DNA of 64,000 nucleotides from Moniliophthora roreri (Eukaryota; Basidiomycota; Agaricomycetes; Agaricales; Marasmiaceae): NCBI GenBank assembly GCA_001466705.2, contig LATX02000184.1, positions 248,001-312,000 of the forward strand, written 5' to 3'. Every line of letters begins with the position of its first letter. Within the stretch, counting starts at the first letter, position 1. The position numbers and the translations under genes were made by a program. Shown here in pieces: positions 15,759 to 26,268 of the stretch. Below the pieces are notes generated by a model. It had not been told where the DNA came from. It did not search any database and saw only the letters and a list, made by a program, of their open reading frames with translations.

Positions 15759-16081
15759 ACTTTTGTGTATCGTTTGGTCTGTCTTTTGTAATTTTTCTCC
15801 GTGTGTTATTTACTATTTTCCGCCTTGTATTGAGATCAGAAACTCTTATACACTTTATATCGATTTGTTCAAACCTCTGCGTTGCGACAGGTACATAATT
15901 GCAAACTGCAAAAATAAATTTTCTAATGCTAATGAAAGTCAGGTTATGGCCGACCATACTGTGGTTTGGACTCGCCGCATCGCGTATCTGGTGGTGAAAC
16001 CCCTAATAGACAGACCTCGACTACTAGTAGCATCACGCAATGCCTGCAGTTTTGAGGGAATTGTAGGGTCCCTCGATGAGA

Positions 16082-16291
16082 TTATCGTATGTGCTTCAGC
16101 TCCGGGACTCTGGCCTCTGCGAGAGCTATGAGGGTGTTTTTAAGCTCGGGAGCATAGGCCGTAAATGTAACGTCTTCGAGCATAAACAATTTTGGGAGGG
16201 GCGAATGCCCGCAGGAATTCCGAGGAAGATGATTCAGCCGGGCTCGACCGGGACGCGCATCCTCAAATATGTGAGGGAAGGCGAGGACCAA
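16082..16291 (-). pseudogene. Possible F-box/LRR-like remnant
   Basis: A 69-codon minus-strand frame contains LPKLFMLEDVTFTAYAPELKNTLIALAEARVPELKHIR. Its rhythm resembles the leucine-rich strand-helix text of the many F-box-like proteins in Agaricomycetes. No F-box and no flanking continuation were found, so this is at best a relic and may be chance. Confidence 0.15.
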
Positions 16292-16737
16292 AGGAATTAG
16301 TTAGCGTACCATAGACAGTAGTCGGAATGTCCGCAGAGCGCAACCCGAGCGCGTCACCAAAGAACCGAGAGGAAGTCGTGGTCAAGGTCAACTTCAGCTG
16401 CAGTTCTTGTGCACTTCTGCGTGCAGGCCTCGGGCAGTGGCATGAGATGGTTCGTCAGGTTCGGAAGCTCTGACTCTGAGGAGTCGGAGAACACCAGCAA
16501 CAACATGTCAGATCCGGGCAGGGTCTATTACCTTTTGGTTTTGAAGTTTAGCTTACCATTGGGCACCCTTTACTTTCTAATGAACATCATTGTCCTGTTG
16601 ATTTGCACAAGTCCATGTTCACCATGTCTTTTTTCCGACACTCTACACGCAAATTCAATTGTCAATTTCCCCGAGGACGGACACCCTGTGAGGAATTTTA
16701 AATACTATCCGCCACCCGTGCGCCGCTCCCTTATACC

Positions 16738-16775
16738 CCCTCTTACTCTGATTGGACCCTCTTACTCTGATTGGA
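16738..16775. repeat. Two perfect 19-bp tandem copies
   Basis: CCCTCTTACTCTGATTGGA occurs twice, back to back, with no mismatch. It is a short local duplication in non-coding DNA. Confidence 0.95.
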
Positions 16776-17467
16776 GAGAGTCGAGATGCGTCGGGTGACT
16801 CGCCGTCTATGACGTCCATCGACCAATGGTATATGGACTTCCTTTTTATACGACAGGGCATTCACACCGTGCCACTTTGGAAGTTTGAATGTTATTTTCC
16901 AAGGGGCGAATCCAGGGTGAATATGGTTCCACTAGACTCGGATGAGCTTGATTCCGACATGCTGCATGCCAACCTGCTGTAAAATCCTGAGGTACTTAAA
17001 TAGAGACGGGAAATTTGCGAATACAAAGTTGGGGTATTTTTAGGTCGCCTGGGAGGCTTCCGAGTCGTCCTCCAAATGTACGGTATCTGAGCTGTATCCG
17101 ACTCTACCTGGGCTGTAGAGAATGCTGGGCAAGGGAGTAATGAACAAGGGAATTGGTGATGGAGAGTGATGAGATAAAGATAGCTCAGAGTAGTTCAAAT
17201 ATAGATTGATGGCCAAAGCGTCCGTGTCTCCAACTTTGTTGTGTTATACTATGGGGTGCATAAAAAAAGCACTGCCTGCAGTCGGCCTGCAGTTTGGCCT
17301 GCAACCATCTTCCGAACCACCACGACCCAGCCACGACCCTGGCATTCCAGCTGTTTATCTGATCTGCGCCCAGACAGCAACAAAAAGCCTTGGAACCCTT
17401 GGCACTCATTAAATACTAGACTCGGCCAGGGAAACGGCGAAAACAGCTTGTTCTCGATGCAACAGGA

Positions 17468-19432
17468 ATGGTGACACGAGGTCGATTTTGGCTCATTTTT
17501 GGTTTTCTAGTCGCATTCGTCGTTGCTTATAATGATCCTGGGTGCGTTGAATACTTTCAAACGCTGTCTCTCTCATTTTGCTCATCCAACACTTGCAGCC
17601 TCCCCGCTGACCCCTACCTCGCTTACAAACCAGCCTTTGCACGCTCTCTCCCCGTACAAATCCTCGTAACAGGCGTCGTCTTCACCCTTACCTCCGTCCT
17701 ATTCGTCCATTTACTCTTCACCGGTCAATACCATTGGCCCCTAGCCCCCGTCAACTATGTCCTCCAAGTCTCTGGCGTCATCACCCTCCTCATCTCCCTT
17801 ATCGCCACTCTCAACGTAGTCCTCAAACGGACCATGACCGAATCATCCAATTGGCCCTACATGGTCTCTTATATCGCCGTAGCAGTCCCACCCAGCACCG
17901 AAAACGTCAAAAACGACCCTCGTGAGTGGAGTATCGCCGAGCGAGCAACATGGTTCATCATGACCGCCACGACATCGGTCTTGGTGCAAATCACCCATGT
18001 GCAATTTCTTACATTGCTTTATCCATCTTCACTCGAACGTCGGCTTATATTTTCAATGTTGGGACCCCTGGCTATTTTGGCAGCGGTGATGCAACTCGTA
18101 CCCATCTCATCCTCCGCACAAGTAAATGATATTGCCTCGGCCATCAGAAATGTCTGCAACGCCACCTTATCCCTCTTGTTCACCGCTGCCTTATTTATCT
18201 GGGGCTTATTGGTCAACCGGAAACAGGCATGGCGAACAGATGGTGGAACAGCCGTTTTTGGTGCAGCGGCGTTAGCACTGGCAGTGGCGTCGACTGCGCT
18301 CAATTTTCTTTATGTTCCGAGAGAAGAAGAATACGTCTGGTTACCCGGTCTCATGTGGGCTGTGATACTGTGGCAGAGTTTCCTGGGATGGTGGTGGTGG
18401 GTTGGAAGCGCTAGCGGCGGTGCTGGCTTGGAGGAAAGAGAAGAGAAAGACGCCATGGAACAGGTTATTCGGAGAGGTCAGAAAATCTCCAAGAGAAGAC
18501 GCGAAAGGCAAGAACGCCGCCAACAGCAGCAGAGTGAGACCGGTTCAAGTAGAGGGACAGGTTGGAGGAGCGTGTTTAGCTCGAATGGTAACGATGACAC
18601 TGAAGAGGTGTCGACGAGACGAAGAAGACGACGACGACGACGGACGGACGACGATTCGCATTCTCATTCTGACACACCCTATTCACCGACAAATGACAAC
18701 TCCATTACACCTACTTCTCCGTCAAACAATACACCAACACGACCATCCAACCACCGCCGAATATCTACCTCCCAAACGGAAGCTTCTTCTCCCTCTAGTG
18801 GCACGACATCCCACGCCTCCACATCATCGTCTTCCTTTCTTCCCTCAGCAGTATATCACTGGTTCGCCTCGCTGCGCCAGGCACATCTCACCGCAACACG
18901 TATACAGGCTGCTGAACGCCGTGAACGAATATTGGAATTAGAGAGGGCAGAACGAGAACGTGCTGAAGCCGAGGCCCAAAGTCGGCGAAGAAGAGGAGAT
19001 GGAAGCTCGTCTGCACCGTCACCGTGGTTCAGAGTTGGTGTTCCAGGTACAGGTTGGGGATTAGGTAGTTCGGGGTGGCGAGTTGCTGGTGAGAACGGTG
19101 GTGCGGAAGAAGTAGCGATGAGTGCGTATCCGAACCGGAGAAGAAGAAAAGTCGTTACGAGCGACGAGGAAGGGGAAGATGCTGAAGAATTGCCCCCGCC
19201 TAGGCATAGGAGAGCCATGAGAAGGGCAGATACGGATGCTGATATCGAGATTCAAACTACTGATGCCAATACCAATTATACCAATCATCCTCCACCGTCG
19301 ATACAGACACAGCCACCGCAAACGTTACCTCAGCCCGCGATCGGTGCGACGCCACAGAGAGATCAGAGGTCGTCAGTCTGGTGGTGGGGCCCGTTCCGGA
19401 GGTGGAGGCTGCAGGATTCTACTGTTTATTGA
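17468..19432 (+). CDS. Orphan multi-pass membrane protein with long charged C-terminal tail
   Basis: Not recognised. The first 310 residues hold an N-terminal hydrophobic segment (LIFGFLVAFVVAY, signal peptide or anchor) and about seven further membrane spans (for example VQILVTGVVFTLTSVLFVHL, VLQVSGVITLLISLIATL, LIFSMLGPLAILAAVMQLV, AVFGAAALALAVASTALNF, WAVILWQSFLGWWWW). The C-terminal half is hydrophilic: basic and Arg-rich (SKRRRERQERR, RRRRRRRR), Ser/Thr-rich, then a coiled-coil-like AAERRERILELERAERERAEAEAQ region and a Pro/Gln tail. This looks like a receptor- or transporter-like core with a cytoplasmic tail, possibly lineage-specific. Bases 17542-17598 look like an intron (GTGCGT...TTGCAG, 57 nt). 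The frame is open with or without it, giving 635 or 654 residues. The stop overlaps the convergent gene's stop. Confidence 0.75.
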   Translation: MVTRGRFWLIFGFLVAFVVAYNDPGCVEYFQTLSLSFCSSNTCSLPADPYLAYKPAFARSLPVQILVTGVVFTLTSVLFVHLLFTGQYHWPLAPVNYVLQVSGVITLLISLIATLNVVLKRTMTESSNWPYMVSYIAVAVPPSTENVKNDPREWSIAERATWFIMTATTSVLVQITHVQFLTLLYPSSLERRLIFSMLGPLAILAAVMQLVPISSSAQVNDIASAIRNVCNATLSLLFTAALFIWGLLVNRKQAWRTDGGTAVFGAAALALAVASTALNFLYVPREEEYVWLPGLMWAVILWQSFLGWWWWVGSASGGAGLEEREEKDAMEQVIRRGQKISKRRRERQERRQQQQSETGSSRGTGWRSVFSSNGNDDTEEVSTRRRRRRRRRTDDDSHSHSDTPYSPTNDNSITPTSPSNNTPTRPSNHRRISTSQTEASSPSSGTTSHASTSSSSFLPSAVYHWFASLRQAHLTATRIQAAERRERILELERAERERAEAEAQSRRRRGDGSSSAPSPWFRVGVPGTGWGLGSSGWRVAGENGGAEEVAMSAYPNRRRRKVVTSDEEGEDAEELPPPRHRRAMRRADTDADIEIQTTDANTNYTNHPPPSIQTQPPQTLPQPAIGATPQRDQRSSVWWWGPFRRWRLQDSTVY

Positions 19433-19843
19433 TTTTTCTTGCATTCAAGTTGTACTTTTGACGATGATGAAGTGTACTGTACACTAGTAGTAGTAGTAGC
19501 CGGTGCTTTGGTCGCAATATACGCCAACGCATACCCATCGCCAGGATCAAGCATGACCAGAACCTGAAGTCGTCCAGAAGCTGCGAAAAGTCTGACAATC
19601 GAGGTCGACGATGTCACTATAATATCAAGATCCAGTAGTGAGAATCTAGCACTTGGCCCTAAGCTTCTGTGAAACCTAAAAATGCAGCGTCAGATGCGGT
19701 GTGTCGAATCTAAATGTTCTAACTTGAAACGTTTTGACGTACTTCTTTTGAGCAAGGATTGTCAAGACATACCACTGACCCACGAGTGGGTCGTCTCCTG
19801 CGCTGTAGAGCGCGTACCAATCCGACCGTCTCAGGAAGCTCAT
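19426..19843 (-). CDS. Small hypothetical gene, two visible exons
   Basis: Not recognised. Two minus-strand exons join in frame across a clean intron (GTACGT at 19741 down to TTTTTAG near 19676). They give MSFLRRSDWYALYSAGDDP...VLTILAQKK, then FHRSLGPSARFSLLDLDIIV...TSVQYTSSSSKVQLECKKNQ. The product is about 120 residues, mixed in composition, with no membrane span or known motif. The upstream end is uncertain: a TTAG acceptor just before the chosen ATG suggests a further 5' exon, possibly starting near 19940. The coherent splice and uniform texture favour a real gene. Its TTA-encoded stop at 19426-19428 lies inside the end of the opposite-strand gene. Confidence 0.45.
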
Positions 19844-20301
19844 CAAATTCACTAACAATTGTTGGAAAAAAAGCTAGATATTCGTGAGACTCAGTACGGT
19901 GATACAACATGACTGATCCTAAATACGACGATTCATCTGCAGACCTTGGCACTTGAGGACGTCTAAGTAATGAGTAATATGCGCAGTGGTTTACAGTATG
20001 TAGCAGTGAGGAGGGAGGAAAAAAGAGCTGTCAGAAGGTCGCACTGCTACTGACTAGAGGTGAATAGGATAATGTTCAAAGTTTATAACAAACAGAGCAG
20101 ATTGCGTTAATGGATCTAGTATACTCGCCAATATACTACATACAGTACTTCAAGTTGGTATGTATGGGGTCGTCGGGCAATTACCGGCCGTATCAACAAA
20201 TTAGGCAATTCCCGCTGATCTCTCTAGACGCTCTAGACGGCCGCTGTGGCGGCTGCGCGTCGTGCTCTTGGAATTCTCTGTTATCCAGTCATCGACTATA
20301 C

Positions 20302-20309
20302 TATATAAG
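20302..20309 (+). promoter_or_regulatory. TATA box of the aldo-keto reductase gene
   Basis: TATATAAG lies 53 bp upstream of the start codon of the following reductase gene, a usual distance for a fungal TATA element. Confidence 0.5.
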
Positions 20310-20361
20310 ACTGCAATGGCGATGCTTCGAATCCCACAACAAGCAGCCAGCATAAACGAAA

Positions 20362-21601
20362 ATGACCGTTAACGCTATGAAGAAGATCCCCCTGCGCGCC
20401 ATTAGCAAAAATGGTCCTCAGGTTGGAGCAATTGGCTTGGGTACAATGGGTACGTGCTCGCATGCCTTCACTTGGAAAAAATCATACAAATTTACAGCGA
20501 TTCTAGCTATTGGAGCCTGGTATGGCAAGACTGATGAAAACGAGGCGTTCAAAGCCTTGACCTACGCTCTCGATCGCGGAATCAACTTTTGGGATACAGC
20601 TGACATCTATGGCACATGTGCGTTTCGTCGTTTCATCTTGGTTTTGAACACCATCTGACCGTCCTTTTCAGCCGAGGAGACCATTGGAAGGTGGTTCAAA
20701 CAGACCGGTCGTCGCTCAGAAGTTTTCCTCGCCACAAAGTTTGGTGCCTTCGACCCTGCTGGTCCTCCCCAGAGTGGTCCAACCTCCAAACCATCCCACA
20801 TCATCAAATCCGTAAAATTTTCCCTTGAGAAACTCCAGACAGACTATATCGATCTCTACTATCAACATCGTGTAGATGCCAAGGTGCCAATTGAAGTTGT
20901 GATGGAGACACTTTGGCCCTTTGTCGAACAAGGCAAGATCAAGTACCTGGGTTTGAGCGAATGCAGTATCGACACGCTCAGGAGGGCAAAGGCGGTCAAG
21001 GGTGTCGGAGAGAAACTCATTGCGATTCAGATGGAGTACAGTCCCTTCACACTTGACATTGAGCAGAACGGGCTAGCTGCTGCTGCTGAGGAGCTCGGGG
21101 TCTCGGTCATTGCGTACTCCCCCCTTGCTCGAGGTCTCGTCACTGGCCGGTGAGTTCCGAGTTGGTATTGAATCATGAATCGCCTTCTAATTGATCTGGT
21201 ATAGCTTCCGCTCAAGAGACGACTTTGAGCCCAATGACCTTCGTTTGACCCTCCCACGTTGGTCTGAGGAGAATTTCCCCAGGAATCTTGCTATCGTTGA
21301 CAAATTCAAGGAGATCGCAGATCAGCACGGAGCGACTACCAGTCAGATTGCGCTGGCTTGGATTCTTGCGGAGCATCCTACATGGATTCCCATTCCAGGG
21401 AGCCGCTCGATAGAACGTGTGGAGGAGAACGGTCATTCTGCGGAGTTGATTCTACCACTGGAGGCTATCCGGACCATCCGCACATTGGTTAACAACGCCG
21501 AAGTCGCTGGGACGAGAAACCGAACTGTCGCTTGGATAGCGGCCGGTGTGGAAGGAAACTGCATAAAACTGGAGGAGTGGAAGGGCGAAGAGAACATGTA
21601 G
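20362..21601 (+). CDS. Aldo-keto reductase, NADP-dependent
   Basis: TIM-barrel oxidoreductase reducing aldehydes or ketones with NADPH; the exact substrate cannot be told. The spliced product begins MTVNAMKKIPLR and has the N-terminal strand VGAIGLGTMGAIGAWYG. All four tetrad residues are visible: Asp and Tyr in DTADIYG, Lys in LATKFGAF, His in YYQHR. Later family marks are IKYLGLSECS, IQMEYSPFT, VIAYSPLARGLVTGR and the cofactor loop IPIPGSRSIERVEEN. About 345 residues, normal. Introns lie after TMG, after DIYG(T) and after VTGR. The layout is that of fungal AKR/Kv-beta-like or aryl-alcohol-type reductases, distinct from the xylose-reductase-like copy at 54.5 kb. Confidence 0.93.
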
Positions 21602-21724
21602 AACTTGACTACTTGACTTCCACTTGTACCTCTGGCACACACGTTATAATACAACCCTCTTCTATATTCGCTGAGCGTGATGAGTACAGTATATACACAT
21701 GTTGATACACGGTACAATGGTCAA

Positions 21725-23773
21725 CTAAGCGACTGAGCCCCCTTCAATGCCATGAACCCTGGCACGGCTCTTGACGCCGCTCGACACCCATTTGCCTTCG
21801 ACCTTGTTGCAACCCCACACCTTGACCTCCTTTAGTCCCTTACAACTCTCCAGCACAGCTTTCACAACAAAATCGTCTACGGCACGACACCATCCTATAT
21901 CCAGTTCCTTCAGATCCTTTGCATTGGCGAGCCCAGATAGGGATTCCGCAGAGAGGTCCTTCAAGCCGTTTAGGTTGAGAACCTCTAGGGCAGGAGCGGA
22001 GTGTCCTAACAGAGCAGTCAGGGCTTCAGAGCCAATCTCTGGGTTCCGCGAGACATTGATACGTGAGAGAGGCCCATTCTCCCATTCAGCAAAAAACTTG
22101 GCTACACCTGCATCCGTTAGCTCGAGTAAAGCTGAAAGCTCAAGTTCCTCGAGCTTTGTAACATGTCCCTTGATGCCCTCCAATATATCGTCTGTAAGCG
22201 CATTATGGTTGGACAGGTTCAAATGCTCCAGCCTTCCTCCGACTTTGGCCAACAGACTATTGACGCCTTCGTTGCTGCATGAGAGAGTGGGCTCGGAGAC
22301 ATCCAGTGACTTGAGTTTATCACATTTGGCTACGAGCTGTAAAAATGCATCATCGAGTTCCCCGACCTCTTTCAGACGCAATTTTTCCAGCACTGTGGCA
22401 CTGCTTTCAACAAGCGCTTGCATGCACTCTAGATCGAATCGGGGACTCTGAGTGATGAGGAATCCTTTGAGCGGTTTATGAGTTTCGAAAAATGCTTTCC
22501 AAGCAGGTGCTCGAACTAGGAAAGGGCCCAATAGTTCGAGGTGAACAAGGTTGGGAAGTGAGGTAGACCAAGTTTCGATGACGGCGTCGGACATTTGGCC
22601 GCAGAAATCGAGACGAAGGGAAGTGAGGCTGGGGTTCAATTGTGACAAAGTAATCATCGCGGGAGGTGAAAGCTTCGTCACGTCGTAGAGTGTGAGAGTG
22701 GTGTTCTCGGCTCCGTAGAAGAGGTGTGCGTTCTCGGAGGTACTAGCGGTATAATTCAGAAAGACCCGACTAGAGGGATGACGTAGTACTTACAGTCTAC
22801 GAGTCTTTGAAATGGCTTTGGATATCGAATTCATATTCATCGCCCCGATGTCTCCGAAAGCCTCGATATCGTCGATGTGCTTCAAGATGATCTATTCGCC
22901 ATCGTTAAGAGTCTATTTTTTTCTAGTAGTACTTGTAACGGAACTTACATCGATGCATATTGAAACAAGTGTAGGAAATCTCTTCTCCTCATAGTACACC
23001 ACCTTTCGCTTCTCAGCAGGTGTCTTGGGTTTCCTCGGGGCCTGGTTCTTCGCGGCTTTGAATGGATCCATACCCGAGGATTTGGCACAGGAGTGGCAAA
23101 GAAAGCCAGTACCATCATTGGAGGCCAATGTGTACTTGGTCTAAAATTCGGACCGTCAGATAGCGGAATAGATGTATTAAGACAAGGCACGTACCACAGT
23201 AAACTTCTTCTTGCATATTGCACAATTTTCGAAACTGCCTACCGCTGGTTTCTTAGCAGAGTTTGTCCACATAGACTTGGACAGGGCAGTATAGGCATCT
23301 TCGTCTTCATCGTATTCATCATCGTCCTCTTTCTTCTTCTTTGCATTCTTCGTGTTCTTGCCTTTGCCTTTGCCCTTTTCTGCGACCTTTTGCTTCTTTG
23401 GTGGGGATTGTTCTTCCTGGGGGTCGTCAAGTTCATCCGAGACATAACCTGCTGCCTACACAGCAACTTAATGAGACGCGTAGTGGTGTACAGAAACACG
23501 CACCTGGGCTCTGCTACGTCTTCCCCGACGAGAAGATTCTTCTGAGTCACCTTGTTCAGAAGGTCCTGCAGTGCTAGGACCAGCTTCAAGTTGATTTTCC
23601 CGTTGATTTTGAGTGGCAGCGCGTCTAGCAACGGTACTAGGAGTGATTCCAGAGGACTTGCCGCAAAATCAGCTACAGGGCAAGTGATGTGGGCAATAAA
23701 CGATACCTACTCTCAAGAATTCTGTAAGAGCTGATGTAGGACCACGAACGGCATTGCCAGCGTTACGGGACAT
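21725..23773 (-). CDS. RAD7: Rad7-like nucleotide excision repair LRR protein
   Basis: Global-genome repair factor that works with Rad16 in recognising UV lesions in silent chromatin and is also part of an E3 ligase. The start at 23773 gives MSRNAGNAVRGPTSALTEFLRESGI, the conserved fungal Rad7 N-terminus. A charged linker with Lys-rich runs (KKKKEDDDEYDEDED) follows. Then comes a small metal-binding region with CAIC and CHSC pairs, and the conserved KVVYYEEKRFPTLVSICID. The C-terminal 400 residues are cysteine-containing leucine-rich repeats (LTSLRLDFCGQMSD, LEHLNLSNHNALTDDIL, LKELDIGWCRAVDD). Introns lie mainly in the N-terminal half. Divergent from the CTNNBL1-like gene, with only 127 bp between starts. 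Confidence 0.88.
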
Positions 23774-23900
23774 TGTAGAACAGGATGACTCTGAGAACAA
23801 GACACAATTTATGCGGAACCGCGCCGCGCCGCGCAAAATACGACATTCTCACGGACCACCTTCACATTCTCGTCATCGTCATAAGTACCAAGTGTACACC

Positions 23901-26252
23901 ATGGATATCGACAAGCTGTTCAAGGTATGCAATTCGGCTCAACTTAAATATGTGCTTTTCTAAAAGCTACTTTAGGCTCCAAAATACCCGGTCTCTCTAA
24001 GCGGGAACAAACGAAAAATGCCGGACAATCCAACTCCGGAAATGTTGAAGAGAATGCGGATAGACTCTGAGGCACCTGCTGCTACCGTCATGGACATTCC
24101 CACAAATGGTTCTCAGGATAAGGGAAAGAGAAAAGCAACAGTGGAGGATGCTATGGATGAGGACAACCCAGACGCGTCCTTTGCGCCAGGTGGAGATACG
24201 GATTACTTTGCTGAAGAGGATGACGAGGGACGGTTCTTTGGAGGTGGACTTACAGCTGAGCAGAAGGAGATTCTGAACATCTTTGATAATGCGGGGAATC
24301 CTCAGGATGTAAGTACTTCCATGGTTGTGCAACAACTCGGTCCGCTGATCATGAATTTAGACTCAGTACGACGAATTATCAATAACTGGAATACGGAAGA
24401 CGCTTTTGAAATTCGAGAGGGCTGTAAATAAGAATCAGGATCAGAGATCCAAGTATCCGGACGATCCCACAAAGTGTGTTCACTATCCTTTTACCTTCAC
24501 CACGATATTGACCGCCAACTTAGATTCATCGAATCCGAAGCAGACCTCGACAGTGCTATAAAATCACTTCTACCGCTTGCTCAAGTTCCTCAACTTGCAT
24601 ATACCGAACTCATACGAACGAACACTGTAACACTCCTTGTTGGGTTGCTCAGTCATGAAAATGCAGACATAGTCATTGACGTCGTGGAAGTTTTCCACGA
24701 ATTAACAGATGAAGATGTCGGTGAAGAGGATCCAGATGAAGAGGCAGAGGGAGAGAGTTCGGCTGAAGCACTGAAGATGCTGATCGAGACACTGGTAAGC
24801 ACCTTCCACGCAGTAGTTGTGGTTGTAACTTAAATGCTACAGTTGGAGAACTCTGTTCTTGAATTACTGGTTGACAACCTTACGCGTCTGAATGAAGAGG
24901 AAGAATCCGATCGACAAGGTGTATTCCACATCCTGGGCACATTCGAAAATATCCTCAGCTTCAACCCCAATCTTGCTACCGACCTTGTGTCCAAAACTAG
25001 CTTCTTGTCGTGGATTCTGACACGCATCCAAGCCAAAAAGTTTGATGAAAATCGTGGTTACGCGGCGGAGTTGTTATCGATCCTCCTACAGAATAACACA
25101 GACAACCGACTTGCTTTGGGTGCAAAAGATGGCGTGGAGACTTTGTTGAAAGTCGTTTCAGTGTGTAACCACCTTTTACTTGTGCACTACCTCTGTTTAT
25201 ACTGTGATGCAGCAATACCGCAAGAAAGACCCTTCTGACAGTGACGAAACAGAGTTCATGGAAAACGTCTTCGACTCGTTGTGTTCCGCGTTAGCAGAAA
25301 CCAAAAACAAAGAACTATTCGTTCAAGCGGAAGGACCTGATCTTATGGTTCTTATAATGAAGTGTGTTTCGTCCCATTTCAACTAGTGATATCGAACTAA
25401 AGTTGTTTAGAGAAAAACTCCAATCCCGGTCCCGAGCCATCAAAACACTGGATTATGCCATGTCCGGAACAGCAGGTACGGAAACGTGCGAGGCGTTCAT
25501 TGAGGCACTGGGCTTGAAGACGCTGTTCAGCGTGTTTATGGGAAAGGTCTATAAAGCCATCCACTCCCTCCTTAACTATTCTCATATTATTTCTATTGAT
25601 AGGCGGCAAAGAAGAAATCTTCCATAAGTGTTCTCCCCGACGTGGAAGATACTTCCCATATCCTAGGCATCATCTCGTCGCTGTTTTCCAACATCGCTTC
25701 GGATACCCCAGAGCGTATACGTCTCTTAGCCAAGTTTGTGGAGAACGGGTACGAGAAAGTGGATAGGCTGTTGGAGATCAGGGATAACGCACGTACGAGG
25801 CTTAAGGCGACGGATAAGCAAATCGAGGCTCAGAAGAAGGTACCTTGTTTCGATGGCGTGAAGAATTATGACTGACCCCTAGCCAGGAGTTACAAGCGGA
25901 AGGCGAAGAAATAACCTCGGAAGATGAAGATAGCTGGTATCTACAGCGCTTGGATGGAGGTCTGTTCACATTACAAAACGTGGATTATATTCTCGCTTGG
26001 GTGGCTATGGAGGACGATGGTGTACGTATCATTTCCCTCTGTTTCCAGTTGAATGACCGAATGTTGTAGATTCGGACGCATCTTCTCCAAATGATGGATC
26101 GAAGAAATCAATCGCTTCGTGATATCGTGGAGACCCTACGAATATATCACGACAACGTCGATGAAGACGAGAATGCAAAGGAAGACGGAGTACCGTCACA
26201 AAAGGACATATTGAGGAACTTGGTCGAAGCTTTGGATGTGAAGAATTCGTAG
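23901..26252 (+). CDS. CTNNBL1-like (beta-catenin-like 1) armadillo-repeat splicing factor
   Basis: Nuclear armadillo-fold protein associated with the Prp19/CDC5L part of the spliceosome. The start at 23901 gives MDIDKLFKAPKYP, the conserved N-terminus. A Lys/Arg-rich nuclear signal (GNKRKMP, KGKRKAT) and acidic text (DYFAEEDDEGRFFGGGLT) follow. The armadillo region has typical CTNNBL1 passages: LLPLAQVPQLAYTELI, IVIDVVEVFHELTDEDVGEE, LVDNLTRLNEEEESDRQGVFH, ILTRIQAKKFDENRGYAAELLSI, FMENVFDSLCSAL, RSRAIKTLDYAM and LEIRDNARTRLKATDKQIE. It ends VEALDVKNS. At least eight introns. Ends 16 bp from the convergent UTP15 stop. Confidence 0.9.
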
Positions 26253-26268
26253 GTAGTATATATATTTA

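Larger units (their letters stand above)
15759..17467. other. Gene-poor stretch of 1.7 kb
   Basis: No coherent gene was found on either strand. Open frames are short and have no family signal, apart from a possible F-box/LRR-like remnant on the minus strand at 16082-16291 and a 19-bp tandem duplication at 16738-16775. The last 250 bases must hold the promoter of the downstream membrane-protein gene. Confidence 0.5.

Noticed and set aside
20325..20335. CTTCGAATCCC resembling a tRNA B box
   Set aside because: No A box at the right distance and no cloverleaf can be folded; it lies in a protein-gene leader.
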